Below, one piece after another: positions 44,370 through 56,756 of a stretch of 64,000 nucleotides of DNA. The position numbers and the translations under genes were made by a program. The stretch is from Thoreauomyces humboldtii. Taxonomy: Eukaryota > Chytridiomycota > Chytridiomycetes > Spizellomycetales > Powellomycetaceae. The notes under the pieces are model-generated. The model saw only the letters and a program-made list of their open reading frames with translations. It was not told the origin of the DNA and ran no database searches. Numbering within the stretch: position 1 is the first letter of the stretch; the number at the start of each line of letters is the position of its first letter. The DNA lies in contig JADGJA010000014.1 in the NCBI GenBank assembly GCA_027596035.1, forward strand, positions 1 through 64,000. Direction: 5' to 3'.

Positions 44370-46454
44370 ATGCCTGCTGCAAGACCGGTCAGCGGACATG
44401 TCTGCAAGCTTTGCGAATTCCTCTGTCCTTCACAACAAGCACTCAGCCGTCACACGGAGAACCTTTGCGAAAGCACTATTGTCTCAAGACAATGTAAGGA
44501 ATGCAAGCGTGTCTTCAAATCCCGACCTGCCGTGATCAGTTGCACCCACGAACTTGAAAACTGTAAGTCGGTGTTGCCAAGTCCTGTGCCCTTAACCTAG
44601 CCAGGACCTTACCTCATGCGCTTAGATGACGAAGAGGGTTATATTCCATGCCCTGTGCGTACCTGTGATGGAGGGTCCTACTCTGAGAAGGGCTACTTTG
44701 CTCATTTCAAGGAGGAGCACGGGAGACCAGCACCTGAAGCACCTGTGCCGAAACCGATCGTCCGCCCGCCGCACTCTCCGTATACGCCCCGTTCGGCTGT
44801 GAAGAAACCATACTCTTACCAGACCCCAGTCCCTCCAGTCGCGACACCTCGAAGCGCGCAAAGGCAGCAGCAGCGAAGAATGCCTTCGCAACACATCTCA
44901 CCGGCAGCAGCCCCGGAAACCCCGTTTGAAATTCACCATGCAGAGGGGCCCCCTGAGATCACGGTGGCACCGGTGCCAACCGAATACACCTTTCCGCAGC
45001 GTCGTATTCTCACTGTTCAGTCTCAAGGATTTCAGTACATCCTGACGGTGTCATTTGACCTTGACCTGTGAGTTCGAGACGACAGACGGCAAGGCTCCCG
45101 GAATCATTTAACGAGAAAGCATTACTAGGAACTCGCCAGATGTCTGTGCCATGGCGGCAAAGATCAGACAAGATCCCAAAATCAATGCGGATTTTCAGGA
45201 AGCGGTGCAAGCTGTCATCACGAAGTTTGTGAATGGGGATGATCACGATAGCAACGGAGTCTTTTCTGGCGGAAATAATGGATACGCTGTACATTACGGT
45301 ATGCGTCGACGCATTCGGACTGGGTAGTTTGGGGGCCCGCCTTTGAACGTCACTCATTTCGGGCTCATTCACAGCTCGAAGACCCTGGTCAAAGTGCGAA
45401 AGAATTCTTTACAGCCATAAGGGCCTGAATGACCTGATACCCTCCGGCGGACAGATTGAATTTACGCTGAAGATAACTCCTGGTTCCCGATCATCTGTGT
45501 CAGCTAGCACGGAGCCAACATTTGATCAGCAGATGGACATCCTTGACCACGAACCTTCTCCCAACCTGTAAGGAACTGCTAGCAAGCTCCTTTCTTGTGG
45601 CGTGCATCTAACCAAAACTTTTGTGCAGTCTTGAAGAGCCTTCGAATCAAGACGTACCCGAGGTAGAAACTCCCGTGGACTGGTCTGGGATACTACCAGT
45701 GGAGGACAGCTACGCGGAGCAACTTTTACCTGCCTCCTCACCAGCGCCAGCGTCTCTCGAGTAAGGCCTCTTTGATGTGTTTCGCCACGGAAAGCTCGAA
45801 TTGATGCGCTTTGTTTTCTTTCAGAGCGCTTGCGTCCACAAATTCCGAGTGAGTTAAGCGATTCCAGAATTAAAGGCTTGCCCAGGAATACTCATTTCTT
45901 CCCTCATAAGGTTCGATGTTCCTCTCATCTGCAGCCCGCTTCAAAAAGCACCACCTGCACAAGCTTCTTCAGTCTCTCCTGCTCGAGCCTCACCTATGCT
46001 CTCCGCAAAATCAGAACCTCACGACGCTCCCCTTGAACCACTTTACCCATCTCTAGAACCGCTGTATCCCACAAACCTCTTGGACACCCCAGCGCGCGCG
46101 TCACGCTCTCCCCGGAAACGAAAACACAGCCCGAACCTGACCGTTACGTTGCCGTCGTCGAGGATAGTGGAATCGCCGCTTCGGAAACGACCACGCTTCT
46201 TAGGTGGCGCTCCCACTTTGGAAAGTCCATCGTCTTCCCTCTCGAGCGGTCGTCTATCGGAGGATGATCGGAACGCCATAGTGGAAGCCTGTCAGAACGT
46301 CCCGGCGTCACCCCTGCCGTTTTCGCCTACCCATTTCACCATCAACAAAACGTTTGTGGTGCAGCAGAGTCTTCGAGAGGGCTTGATGAGGTTTGTGAGA
46401 TGCATCTCCAAACCAATTGCATGGAACGCTGATTCAGTCTACATTCGTCCGTAG
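44370..46454 (+). CDS. Zinc-finger (C2H2-type) hypothetical protein
   Basis: Seven exons join in phase to 565 residues: 44370-44562, 44626-45067, 45129-45298, 45375-45567, 45629-45760, 45825-45848 (24 nt) and 45911-46454. The N-terminus has a CKLCEFLCPSQQALSRH finger, a CKEC pair and a canonical CPVRTCDGGSYSEKGYFAHF finger ending in KEEH. A Pro-rich linker, a possibly folded middle (SFDLDLNSPDVCAMAAKIRQ, GQIEFTLKITPG) and a basic C-terminus with RSPRKRKHSP follow, so it is probably a nuclear DNA- or RNA-binding protein. I do not recognise an orthologue family. The start is conservative; the frame stays open upstream to 44106. Confidence 0.6.
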
Positions 46455-46709
46455 CTCGGTGATCACGCCAATCAAGCGGGCCTTGTTTGGAATTTGAGCA
46501 GAGCCCCCTTAGCATTCAAACGAACATACTCCAACCATACCCAGGTTCAGAAGCATTGGATGAGTCAACTGCATGTGTTTGTTAGCGCAGCCTCGGCGCA
46601 TCCAACGTAGCGCCATAATATGATTCTTATACCGTTCGTTTTCTATCGGGCGAGGTATAGTTCTGTACTGCCGCGTGCTACTTGGATTGCTGCAGAACTA
46701 TATACCAAG

Positions 46710-48408
46710 TCACTTTTTACCGCTTCCCGGGGGAGGTCCGATGATGATACCGTCCTCCTGCTGAGATGTAGTCGCCCGTTCCGCCAAACCGCTCTCGAGG
46801 TCTTTGAAGGATACTTCGCCCGACCCTCTTGGCAAGGGCTGTACAAAGTTTGTCAGGGAAGGCAGTCTTCGTGCGCGTTACCAGCGACCATGCTCACCTT
46901 GGGCTGAGAGGGATCTGGCTTCCATCCGATCTATTTGCATCACCAGGCTTTAGTCGCACAGACCTCTGCTTTGTTTCCAAGGTATGAATTTTACGCTTAC
47001 CATGTATATGATTTGGAACGTCGCAGGTATACTGCCATCCTCCGTTGCGTATATCTCTGCGCGGATTCAGTCAAGCGTACACCAATCAAACGTGAAGGTG
47101 ACTAAATTGCCTCACCCTTATAGGCAGCTGCAGCAGCTAGTAGGACGTCTTTCGACAAGAAAGGTTTCCTGGAAAACTATTATTGAGCGACCCGCACAAA
47201 CGAGCAACCGCTATGCAGTCCCCTGGAAAACGTACCGTGCTGCTACAGCATTGTTCTCGCCCATCGCGCGCAGGTCATCCATGAGTTCAAACATGGATGG
47301 GTAACCAACGTTGATCTCGTCCACGTCCACTGCAAATCGAATCAACGTAAGCTGGGGCTCGTTTATGCCAATAAAGCGCAGCGTGAAGTACCAGTGATGA
47401 GGTTAAAGCCAGCGCGCTGCAGTAGGCTTGCCACATCCTTGATTTCTGCGCCATGTCAGTACAAGGGGTCTCATCATGTCGATGCCCAATTCACGTACCG
47501 GTCATGGGACTGACGTGAGGTGAAACCCCTCCCTCTCTGTCGATCTCTGCCAGTTGGAGAGCAGTTCTACCGTCAGGATCGCGTCAGTTGGGATTTCATT
47601 TAGTGGAAACATGTCCACGTTCGACGCACCGAAGCTCGTAAAGAGTTTCGCCGCCGAACATGGCGCCGATGAAGAGCCCATCGGGCTTGAGAGCTCGCTG
47701 AGCTTGTATCAGGGTTCCAGGAATGTCGTTCACCCAGTGTAAGCTGAGACTGCTGATGATGGCATCGACGCTATTTGCTTCGAACGGCAGAACTTCTTCA
47801 TCGCCGACCATTCGCTCGACAGGGACTGATGTTGCCACCAACGTCAGATGCATTACAAGAGGTCAGATGCGGCGACGCTCGATCGTACCTTCGTATGTCT
47901 TGTCTTGATCCCGATACAGCATCTTTTCTGAAGCACAGTCAGCCTGCCGCGCCTGGATTTTCCGCCCCCTCCGGACTTCCGATCCGAACCTGACATGTCG
48001 TACATGACAAGCTTGTTCAGCATGTCCTTATCCACACATTTCGCTATGTGACCCGCACCCGCACCCATCTCCACTATCGTCGAGAACCGCCGCTTGATGT
48101 CCTGGATTGGAAAACGTCAGGAACCTCGTCGAGGTTCGAGGAAAGAAATTGCGGCTACGAACCAGCAAGCGGTCGACCAGTCGCTCCGCAACTTCATCCT
48201 TGAGATAGTCCACGTCCCGACTCCCGGGTTGAAGAGCTGCCCGATCGCGTTGCCGCCTTTTGGCTTGCCGGTTGAAGATGTGTTGTGTTGGCGGAACGCT
48301 GGAGGACGTTGCAAAGCGCGTAGAGTTGAGGGAAAGAGGAAAAGAACTGCAACTAGTCCATACGGGGGCGGCCCGCCGTAAGGCTGCAAGGCGTAAGCAA
48401 GGTCCCAT
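46710..48408 (-). CDS. NDUFAF5: NDUFAF5 complex I assembly factor (arginine hydroxylase)
   Basis: Eleven exons join in phase to 359 residues: 48163-48408, 47990-48101, 47889-47927, 47630-47825, 47499-47566, 47392-47445, 47236-47329, 47116-47168, 47001-47056, 46898-46930 and 46710-46838. The start [15 protein letters not shown] gives a mitochondrial presequence. The SAM-binding fold shows [14 protein letters not shown], then [29 protein letters not shown] and [35 protein letters not shown] and [19 protein letters not shown] complete the family pattern. In animals it hydroxylates an Arg of NDUFS7 during complex I assembly, so this fungus probably keeps a canonical complex I. It diverges from STK16, with 218 bp between ATGs. 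Confidence 0.95.
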
Positions 48409-48626
48409 TGTTGCGTGCTGTTGCTCGTTTGCAGCTTCTACGTTTGTCAAAGTATAAGGGGATTCCCTGCACGATCGGCAATTTGGCATGGAGGAGGCAG
48501 AGGGGGAAGAAACTCGACAGCCACTACTGTTTGCGGGTGTCTCGTCGCTCTCTCTCTCGCTTCGACTCTTCGTGTCATGCCCTCCTCGCTAAAACCGCAA
48601 ACACATTGTACGCGAAGCGACTTCCA

Positions 48627-49855
48627 ATGAACTCGTTACCGACCCGCATTGGCTCCTCAGGTCGTCACGACTCTGCGCAAACTAGTGGTCTGCTCGCCCG
48701 AGTCCTTCAGCTCTTCTCGTATCTCGCCCATCTGGTCGGAATCTTCATGGACGGGCTCGCGTCTCTGTTCTCTCGGTTTCGACCGAGTCCGACCCTCGTC
48801 CTGAAGAACCGTCGCCTTTCCATCATAAAGTCCTTGGGTGAAGGAGGTTTCAGCTTTGTCTATCTTGTGCGAGACGCCAGTGACGGCGCTACGTATGCGT
48901 TGAAGCGTGTCCGGCTGCAGCTGCCGGAGCACGAGGAACGGTTCAAGGCAGAGGTGGCCGCGCACCGGGCTGTCAAGAGTCCGTATGTGGTTCCCATGGT
49001 GGATGAAGAGCTGGTAAAGGATGGGAAGGGCGCGGCGGTCGAGGGGCTTTTGCTTCTGCCGTTTTTTGAGCGGGGTACGGTACGTTTCGTCACTGGTCTT
49101 TCGCGCCGAATGCACATGCGCTGACCATCGCAACGTACAGGTGCAAGATCTGATTGATCGAACGACCCCTACCGATTTCGTCCCCCTTGCTCGCATTCTA
49201 AGGCTGGCCATAGATGTGTGCTCTGGACTGAAGGCTTTCCAGTATGATGCACTGCCAACCCATTCAATTTGCCGAACATGCCCGCTGAACTATTTCCTTT
49301 CATAGCTCGCATGACCCTGCCCTCGCCTTTCGCGATCTGAAGCCTGCCAATATTTTGATCAACACTGAGGGGCAGGGCGTGCTGATGGACCTGGGTTCCG
49401 TGGCACCGGCGAGAGTGACTCTCACCTCGCGCCGAGAAGCCCTGGCGCTGCAAGAGCTGTGCGCCGAGACGGCAACTGCCCCGTTTCGTGCGCCCGAGCT
49501 GTTCGATCCACCATCGAGTGGCGTCGTCGATGAACGAACGGACGTGTGGGCGCTGGGCTGCACCATCTATGCCATGGCATACCGGATGTCTCCATGTAAG
49601 CTCGGACGTGGGCATTGGACAGGTATCACATAATGTAGCTGACCTGCGTCTTGACCCACAGTTGACGGTACAACCACAGCCACGATGAGTGGACGTGTTT
49701 CCTTTCCCTCGCGAGACCCGTACGGCCCAGCTTTCCGTCAACTCATCGAGTCTGCGCTGGCTACCGATTACGGGAGACGACCTACCGTGATGGACATACA
49801 AGAACGGTGTCGGGTCATGTTGCAGGGAGCGGACGGTGGAGATGGACAGGTGTGA
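48627..49855 (+). CDS. STK16/Env7-type Ser/Thr kinase (NAK family)
   Basis: Four exons (48627-49079, 49141-49241, 49306-49595, 49662-49855) encode 345 residues. The kinase opens with SLGEGGFSFVYLVRD and ALKRVRLQ, typical of STK16. AFRDLKPANILI is the catalytic loop, VLMDLGS is the DFG-equivalent (DLG), and TAPFRAPELFD with DERTDVWALGCTIYAM is the extended activation segment unique to this family. STK16 and yeast Env7 are lipid-anchored kinases of Golgi or vacuole membranes. Here a cysteine-poor but hydrophobic N-terminus (LLARVLQLFSYLAHLVGIFM) precedes the kinase and could serve as membrane anchor. The HRD histidine is replaced by Phe. Confidence 0.9.
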
Positions 49856-50103
49856 CAGAGCGATGTACAACTTAGACCGAGCAAATCACATACCATATCT
49901 CAGCATCCTTCCGTTCGAGGCTGAAGTCTGGACGTTTGATGAGGCAGCAATTTGAGGCTTGGAGGCTCGTGAGAACCGAGAAGGCGAGAAGGGGTGAGAG
50001 CTTTCGACAGAGACGCGACGGGTGCCTTTCCTCGCACCCTTCTCTCTGCTCTTCCCATTTTCCCATCCTGTGCTTTTTCCCCACCGACCACCACGGGGTC
50101 TTG

Positions 50104-50134
<31 letters not shown>

Positions 50135-50227
50135 TCCCCCCGTCGGCCCAGGAAAGCCACCCATCCATCGGCATCGTCGACACATCGCATCCCACCTACG
50201 CCAACAACCAACGACTAGGTCGCCGAT
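49856..50227. promoter_or_regulatory. NOP58 upstream region with CATC microsatellite
   Basis: 372 bp between STK16 and NOP58 on the same strand. It contains a (CATC)n run at about 50105-50130. Core promoter elements could not be identified. Confidence 0.45.
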
Positions 50228-51935
50228 ATGCTCGTACTTTTCGAGACCCCCGCGGGTTATGCCCTCTTTAAGCTGGTGGACGACGGGAAAATGGAGACTC
50301 CCGACGACCTTTACAAGGACTTTGAGACTGCCGACCAGGCAAACAAGACGGTGAAGCTGAAGGCATTCTCAAAGTTTGAGAACACCACCGATGCTTTGTC
50401 GGCTGTCACCGCCCTGGTGGAGGGAAAGATGTCGAAGAACTTGAAGAAGTTCCTGGTCGACGAACTGAACGAGAAGGACCTCAAGGAGAAGCTTGCTGTC
50501 GGAGACTCTAAGCTCGGTGAGTTCTGGGGAAGAGCTTAAGTCAGAGGGGCTCGAGAAAGACAAAAAAAAACGGACCGGCCGAAACATGAACGGATTCCTT
50601 ACATTCCTCGGTCAACAGGCAGCGCTATCGCTAGCAAGCTTGGCATCAGCGTTGTGTCCGATGCCGCCGTGAACGAGCTTATGCGCGGCATCCGGTTCCA
50701 GCTTTCCTCGCTCATCTCCGGTCTTCCGCAATCCGACATGAACGCGATGGTTCTTGGTCTGTCACACTCCCTGTCCCGATACAAGCTGAAGTTCTCACCC
50801 GACAAGGTCGACACTATGATCATTCAGGCCATCGCACTGCTTGACGATCTGGACAAAGAGCTCAACACCTACGCCATGCGTGTGAAGGAGTGGTACGGAT
50901 GGCATTTCCCGGAAATGGGAAAGATCATTGTGGACAACCTCGCATACTCGCGAGTGATCAAGGTCATGGGCTTCCGCAGCAACGCGGAGGAGACCGACCT
51001 GTCTACTGTCCTTCCTGAGGAGCTTGAGTCGGAGCTGAAGGAAGCCGCGAAGATTTCCATGGGAACTGAGATCAGCGACGAGGATATCGAGAATATCACC
51101 TACCTGTGTGACCAGATTATCTCGATCACCGAGTACCGCACCCAGCTGTACGAGTACTTGAAGAACCGCATGGCCGCAATTGCGCCCAACCTCACGTGCC
51201 TTGTAGGAGAGCTCGTCGGCGCCCGTCTCATCGCACACGCTGGATCTCTGCTCAACCTTGCCAAGCAGCCCGCTTCCACGGTCCAGATTCTCGGTGCCGA
51301 GAAGGCTCTGTTCCGCGCGCTGAAGTCCAAACACGATACCCCCAAGTACGGACTCATCTACCACGCCTCCCTCGTTGGTCAGGCTGGTCCTAAGATCAAG
51401 GGAAAGATTGCCCGTGTTGTCGCGACGAAGGCCGCCCTCTCCATCCGTTGTGATGCCCTCGGTGACACCGACACTCCCAACGTAGGAATCCAGGCGCGCG
51501 CCAAGATCGAGGCCCGCCTGCGACAATTGGAAGGAAAGGCTGTCCGGTCTGTGAACTCTTCGGCTGCCAAGGGCAAGCCAGCGCAGAAGAAGTACGAGTT
51601 CACCGCCGGTGCCTCCTACAACGCTTCATCCGACGCTGTCGTCGAGCCAACGCCTTCTAAGAAGCGCAAGGCCACAGCCACGGAGGACGAGGCGGAAACG
51701 CCAGCTCCCGTTGAAAAGAAGGCTAAGAAGGAGAAGAAGGAGAAGAAGGCGGACAAGGAGGAGGTTGCTGAGACCAAGGAGGAGAAGAAGGCACGAAAAG
51801 CCGCCAAGAAATCCGCCGAGGCATCAGGTACGTCTCGTCTAGTTGATTTCCCCGATTGAAAGCTGCGCTAACACATGTATGTTTACAGAATCTGGAGAGC
51901 CAGTAAAGAAGAAGAAGAAGTCGAAGGCCGAGTAA
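50228..51935 (+). CDS. NOP58: NOP58 box C/D snoRNP core protein
   Basis: Three exons (50228-50516, 50619-51827, 51889-51935) encode 514 residues. The start [20 protein letters not shown] is diagnostic for Nop58 (not Nop56). The coiled coil and Nop domain follow: [74 protein letters not shown] and [14 protein letters not shown]. The tail is a Lys/Glu-rich KKE/D region. The protein binds box C/D snoRNAs with fibrillarin and Snu13 and guides rRNA 2'-O-methylation in the nucleolus. The last intron splits the lysine-rich tail. Confidence 0.97.
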
Positions 51936-52389
51936 GCCTTTGGTCCTCTTTCCATGCATCACCCCCATCGCAATTCATCTCCAGCGCGGGCGAGACAGTC
52001 CGTTTGCACTCTTGATCTGTGTCTTTTGCACAAGCGCCCATCCTCACTAGCCCTGTATATATTATTATTATCGATCTTTCACTTCAGTATGGATGCTTTC
52101 TATGGGAACATTCAGGGGTGTTCACTTCCTGGCTCGTACTGGCACTCTTTCTCAACTGAACATCAAGAAAATCTTGCGGTTTGGCAAGAAAGGTCAGCGT
52201 ACCCCTGATATGACCTTGCTTTGAGCCTTCTCCATGGCCGATCTGTGTTTGAGAGAGGGAGGCACTCACTCTTTGAGGGCGAGACAGCGAAAGTGATTAT
52301 CATCAACCACTGCGCCACTCACCGACGACGATTGCATCTATGATACATCGCACGAGTTGCACTCTCTGAAGGATCATCGTCACTGGGCC
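51936..52389. other. NOP58 3' region and PGS1 upstream region
   Basis: 454 bp between two co-directional genes, with an AT-rich stretch at about 52050-52075 likely in the NOP58 3' UTR. Nothing else is seen. Confidence 0.4.
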
Positions 52390-54345
52390 ATGCGTCATCT
52401 GATCGAAGTCATAGGAGGGGGTCCACTTCTCCATCGGCTCCCGCTTGCTTCAGGAACACCTCTCCTGTTAACGTCCAGGAACGTTGGTTACCGTTTTGCT
52501 TCGACCCTTCGCCGCTCCAAACCTGCAGGCGGGTCGAAACGAAAATTCTCCACCCAAGCGCCGTGGCCGGTCCACTTTCAAAATACCGTTGCGGATGCCG
52601 CTGTGTTTCCATGTAAACCCGACAATGTCAAGGTCTTGGATGCCCCAGTCGACTTCTACGGCGCCCTCGAGGTGCGCAATCGGAACTGCGCAGAATAATG
52701 GCAAACGACGACCGTCTCATCTTTTTGCTCAAGAACAGCATGGCATCTCCACCGCTAAAGACCGAATAGTCCTTGCATCATTGTATCTTGGGACTGGCGA
52801 GGAGCGGGTGGTTCGTTCAGGCGCTTCCATCCTGTTCCCATGACATTGTTTCTCATGTCCTGTTCATAGGTAAAAGCACTGCAGTCTGCGCTCGAGAGGA
52901 ATTTTGACCTTCAGGTCACTATTTTGTTTGACCATTTTCGCGGCACACGAGGGAAAAACAACTCCGTGACGATGCTAGCACCACTGCTCGCTGCGTACCC
53001 CAACCGTATTGTCGTCTCGCTATACCACACTCCTGCAGTCGGATGGCTGTTGAAGAAGATCGTGCCTCCCCGGTTCAATGAGGCATTCGGACTGCAGCAT
53101 ATGAAGATATATATCTTCGACAATGATCTGCTTCTTAGCGGGTGAGTCATCAACACGAAGAGGAATGGCAGCGGCAGTGAGTATTACGGGATGCCTGAAA
53201 TGCAGCCCTGCGGTGAAATGCGGTCGTCCCTCATACGGTCTTGACTTCCAGGGCGAACCTCAATACGGACTACTTCACGGACAGGCAGGACCGGTATATT
53301 CTGTTCCGGAATCACGAAAAGCTGGTCGCATACTATGCCGACCTCGTCGATACAGTGTGCGGATTCTCCTTCTCAGTCACATCCCCCACCGCCCTCTCAA
53401 CAATCATTCATCCGCCATTTACGCGATCTCTCCCGACGCGGCTTGACCGGCGGACAATGGGAGGTTCAGGAAGAGCCGCATTATCAGCCTTCTCGGATCG
53501 ATGGCGAGCGAAGACATCCGGTTTTCGGGAAAGCATCATGCGGCGTGACGCGGGAGCACCCGGGACTGTCGTTGTTCCTGTCATTCAAATGGCGCAGCTG
53601 GGGGCAAGACAGGAAGAAGCCATGCTAACCGCTTTGCTGGGGAAAGACCTGCCGGTGCTGCCCAGCGATCCTGGAGAAGACCGTTGGACGGTCCATCTTG
53701 CATCCGGGTACTTGAACTTTCCCGCAGTCATCATGGACCTTCTCCTGAGATCGACTGCTCGCTTTTCGGTTCTCACCGCTGCGCCCGAAGCCAACGGGTT
53801 CTTTGGATCAAAGGGCGTATCCCGACATCTTCCCGCCGCGTACACGCATCTGGAGAAGCGTATCATGGACCGAGCTGCGCGGGCCGGTCGACAGGCCAGT
53901 CTGATCATCTATGAGTGGATGAGGAGTGGTTGGACCTTCCATGCTAAAGGTAGGCAGCATCGAGGTTGAGTGTTATGCTTCCGTCGGATTCTGACTCGTC
54001 GTTTCTTCGTAGGACTGTGGTGCACTCCCCCGAACGAATCGACGCCAGTGCTGACCACGATAGGGTCCTCCAACTTTGGTTACCGCTCCGTATATCGCGA
54101 CATTGAAGCGCAGGCTCTTTTGATAACATCAGACCCGGGCCTTCGAACAAGACTTGAAGAGGTACGCATTTCACTTTTGTTTTCATGAGAATCCCTGTTT
54201 TCTAATGACCGGTCCACCTTGCTAGAACCGCCAAGTCTTGTGGAGTAAGGCAAAGGTTGTGGAGCGGAAGGATCTCGAGGCGCCCGACCGAGAGGTGGCA
54301 ACTGGCGTAGCTATCACCACCCGTATCATACGCTCCATGTTGTAG
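52390..54345 (+). CDS. PGS1: Phosphatidylglycerophosphate synthase (PGS1, phospholipase D type)
   Basis: Six exons (52390-52671, 52739-52807, 52870-53141, 53252-53949, 54013-54161, 54226-54345) encode 529 residues. The N-terminus is Arg/Ser-rich, consistent with mitochondrial import. HGISTAKDRIVLASLYLGTG starts the catalytic core. The first HKD-type motif is HMKIYIFDNDLLLSGANLNT and the second FHAKGLWCTPPNESTPVLTT followed by IGSSNFGYRS. YFTDRQDRYILF and LASGYLNFPAVIMDLLL are further PGS1 features. The enzyme makes phosphatidylglycerophosphate from CDP-diacylglycerol and glycerol-3-phosphate, the committed step of cardiolipin synthesis in mitochondria. Confidence 0.95.
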
Positions 54346-54380
54346 TTGATTTTCTAGAGCGTGCGCTTCTTACTTGAATG

Positions 54381-56410
54381 TCAGACAGCTACATGTGCAA
54401 CTGAAGGCAGCGAGACTCTCAGCCTGAAAGATCCACTGCAGCAGCAGAGACCAGAACCTTCCGCGCATTCTTTCGACAGAGTCCCAGGGACTGCCTCGTC
54501 GTTCTGGTCTCTATTGTGTGCCATAGTGCAGGATCCCATGGAGTTCGCAACTGGGACGGGGGAATTCGTGGATGGGGGGAAGAAAATGTAGAACACCTCT
54601 AGCATCCACGGGGGGTTGAGCATCCACGGGGAATCCGCTGATGGAAAATTCTTTCGTTCTCCGACAATCTTCTCCATCTTCCAGGAAGATCCGTTGAGCC
54701 GTCCTTTGAGCCGTCCTTTGAGCCTTTCGATGGGCGGGATTAGAACCGTTGTATTCGCCATGCTCTGTTGTCCTTCGGTCCATCCTTGAAGGTAACCCCG
54801 CAGATAAGAGGGGTCTCCGTACATTGGGAATATATTGGGTTCGGCGAGTTTCTTGATCATAGCAAGGGTAATCTGTACACCGTGCTTGTATCCTTCGAAA
54901 TGACCGGCTGCATACAAATCAATAGGAGGCTCCTTCGATGTCTGAGGGACAGGAGCAGACGAGGCTGGAGCAGCATCGATGACTTCGGTGACTCCCTTAT
55001 CCTCCCTGATGTTTCGGGAACAGTAGTGGACGACCTCCAACAAGAGCTGGATAGTGTTGTTTGCTGGGTCTGTGATGGTGTCAATGAGTCAGTTTACGGA
55101 GTCGGTGGTTGGCTGATAGAACATCATGAACCGACCTCGGGGAACTATTGATCTAGCGGCCAGCATGAGGTTAGAGGTGAAACAGCGTGCAGGATCATCC
55201 TTGTTGATGCCCGTCTCATGGCCAGCTGGGCAATAGAGAAGTTCGATGCAGGCCTCTCGTTCTTGTTCCGTTGTTGCATGGGCTATCTTCAGGAACGCTT
55301 CCTTGAAGGGAAGAGGGGAACCGAAGATCCTCTGATAATCCGTGTCGAATGCATTGACCAGAGTCTCAGAAGTGGCTCCGTCAGTAGACCTCTCTTCCAT
55401 GGAGAACTTGTTCTTCATGTCTATCAGCTGCTGTCGAAGACCTGGTTTGCGGAAAGCGTCGTGAAAACTCTTGGAATGTTGGCAGAGTTTTTCGTAGTCT
55501 CCATAACCATGATGGATGTAGTCATGTTCTGGGATGGCAATGATTGTCGGCAGTCAGGGGATGCTTGCAGGAAATTTCACTGATGACCATAACCGTGACG
55601 TACCTCCCACTACATTGGTCAACTCCTCTGGTGACAGTCCAGGGATCAATTCTCGACGGGAAACACTCGGTTCGGCTTCGTTTCCATCCCCATTATTGCT
55701 TTTCTCTCCGCCTTTTCCTTTACCCTTCGACTTGACTGTCCCTCGGGGGGACACGCGCTTCTTTCCGCGTCGGGGTTGTTGTCTAGGTGTGCGTTCGTGC
55801 GATGCAGTCACCGTCATCGAACCTCGAGTCTTCTTCCTCTTTGCTTTTCTCCTCGAGGTTTTAAGGACTTTCGACTCTTCATACTCACTATCGATATTCT
55901 CGATGTCCATACCATCGACATCCTCGTCGGCGCCATCACCGTCAGAGGATGCAGCGAAATCAGACTCGGACGAGGTGACCATATCCGCCGCCTTCCTCTT
56001 CTTCACGACCGCTTCCACCGGACTCGTACCCCCATCACTCTTGGATTCTTCGTCATACGCAACCGGAAGCTTCTTCGATAAACGGGAGGACCAACGTCTA
56101 CTGGAACAATATACAGCCGGGTTAGAATTGGGTTATGTGCAGCCTGACATGCCCCCTTCTCACGTAGGTGTCTCGTCTGCCCTGCCTGTCAAAACGGTAT
56201 CCGAGGTATGGCCTGTCATCGATGCTGAAGAGAGATCAGGTCTGAGGAATCGCCTTTTGAACGCGAAAGTGTGCCGCACTCACTCCGGACTCTCTTCCTC
56301 CCACTGGGAGGTGGGGTCAGGACAAGGAGCTCACGACGGGTGAGCAGATCGAGATCGTCAGAGTCGCTCGTAATGCCGGGCCTCTGGTTGTGGCCCGTGG
56401 CGTCGTCCAT
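54381..56410 (-). CDS. Unrecognised nuclear-type protein
   Basis: At least four coding blocks on the minus strand (56410-56284, about 56097-55617, 55529-55140, about 55067-54381) look like exons of one gene; GTGAGT and GTACGT donors border the first two. The second block is acidic then basic (SDFAASSDGDGADEDVDGMD, RRKAKRKKTRGS, SPRGTVKSKGKGKGG), typical of chromatin-associated proteins. The third is folded-looking (YIHHGYGDYEKLCQHSKSFH, DTDYQRIFGSPLPFKEAFLK). The fourth has DLYAAGHFEGYKHGVQITLA and an internal RLKGRLKGRLNG repeat caused by a tandem duplication near 54690-54730. The junction of the first two blocks could not be resolved in phase. No family is recognised. Confidence 0.4.
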
Positions 56411-56756
56411 GCCTGTTGAAACTACAGAGTCAGTTCCATAACGGTGACAAGGATATCAAGAACTATCGCCACCTATGATGACAGTACCGTGCTCCTTCAA
56501 TGTCTTCAAGATGTAGTATACCAGTCGTAGAATGCAAGAGAATGGCATGCAGGACCCAGTCGAACTGAGGAATCGAGGAACTCGAACATGTGGGCCAGAT
56601 TAGCACGCTCTTAACCCTAGACCCTAGTCCGTCGTAGATCAGCGCTGGCACCAAGTCAAAGTTTAGGGAGCCGGTTATCGCTGCGCCGGCACTTATGCCC
56701 CTCAGCGGTCGCGCCAAAGTCACCATACCTCGCCGTTCCGACTGCGCTTGAAAACG
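56411..56756. other. Divergent spacer
   Basis: 346 bp between the unrecognised gene and the arrestin-like gene. An open minus-strand frame at 56463-56726 has no recognisable domain. A TTAACCCTAGACCCTAG stretch at 56611 resembles fungal telomere repeats but is too short to interpret. Confidence 0.35.

Noticed and set aside
56611..56628. TTAACCCTAGACCCTAG, telomere-like
   Set aside because: Only two imperfect units inside a gene-dense region; chance is more likely than an interstitial telomere.
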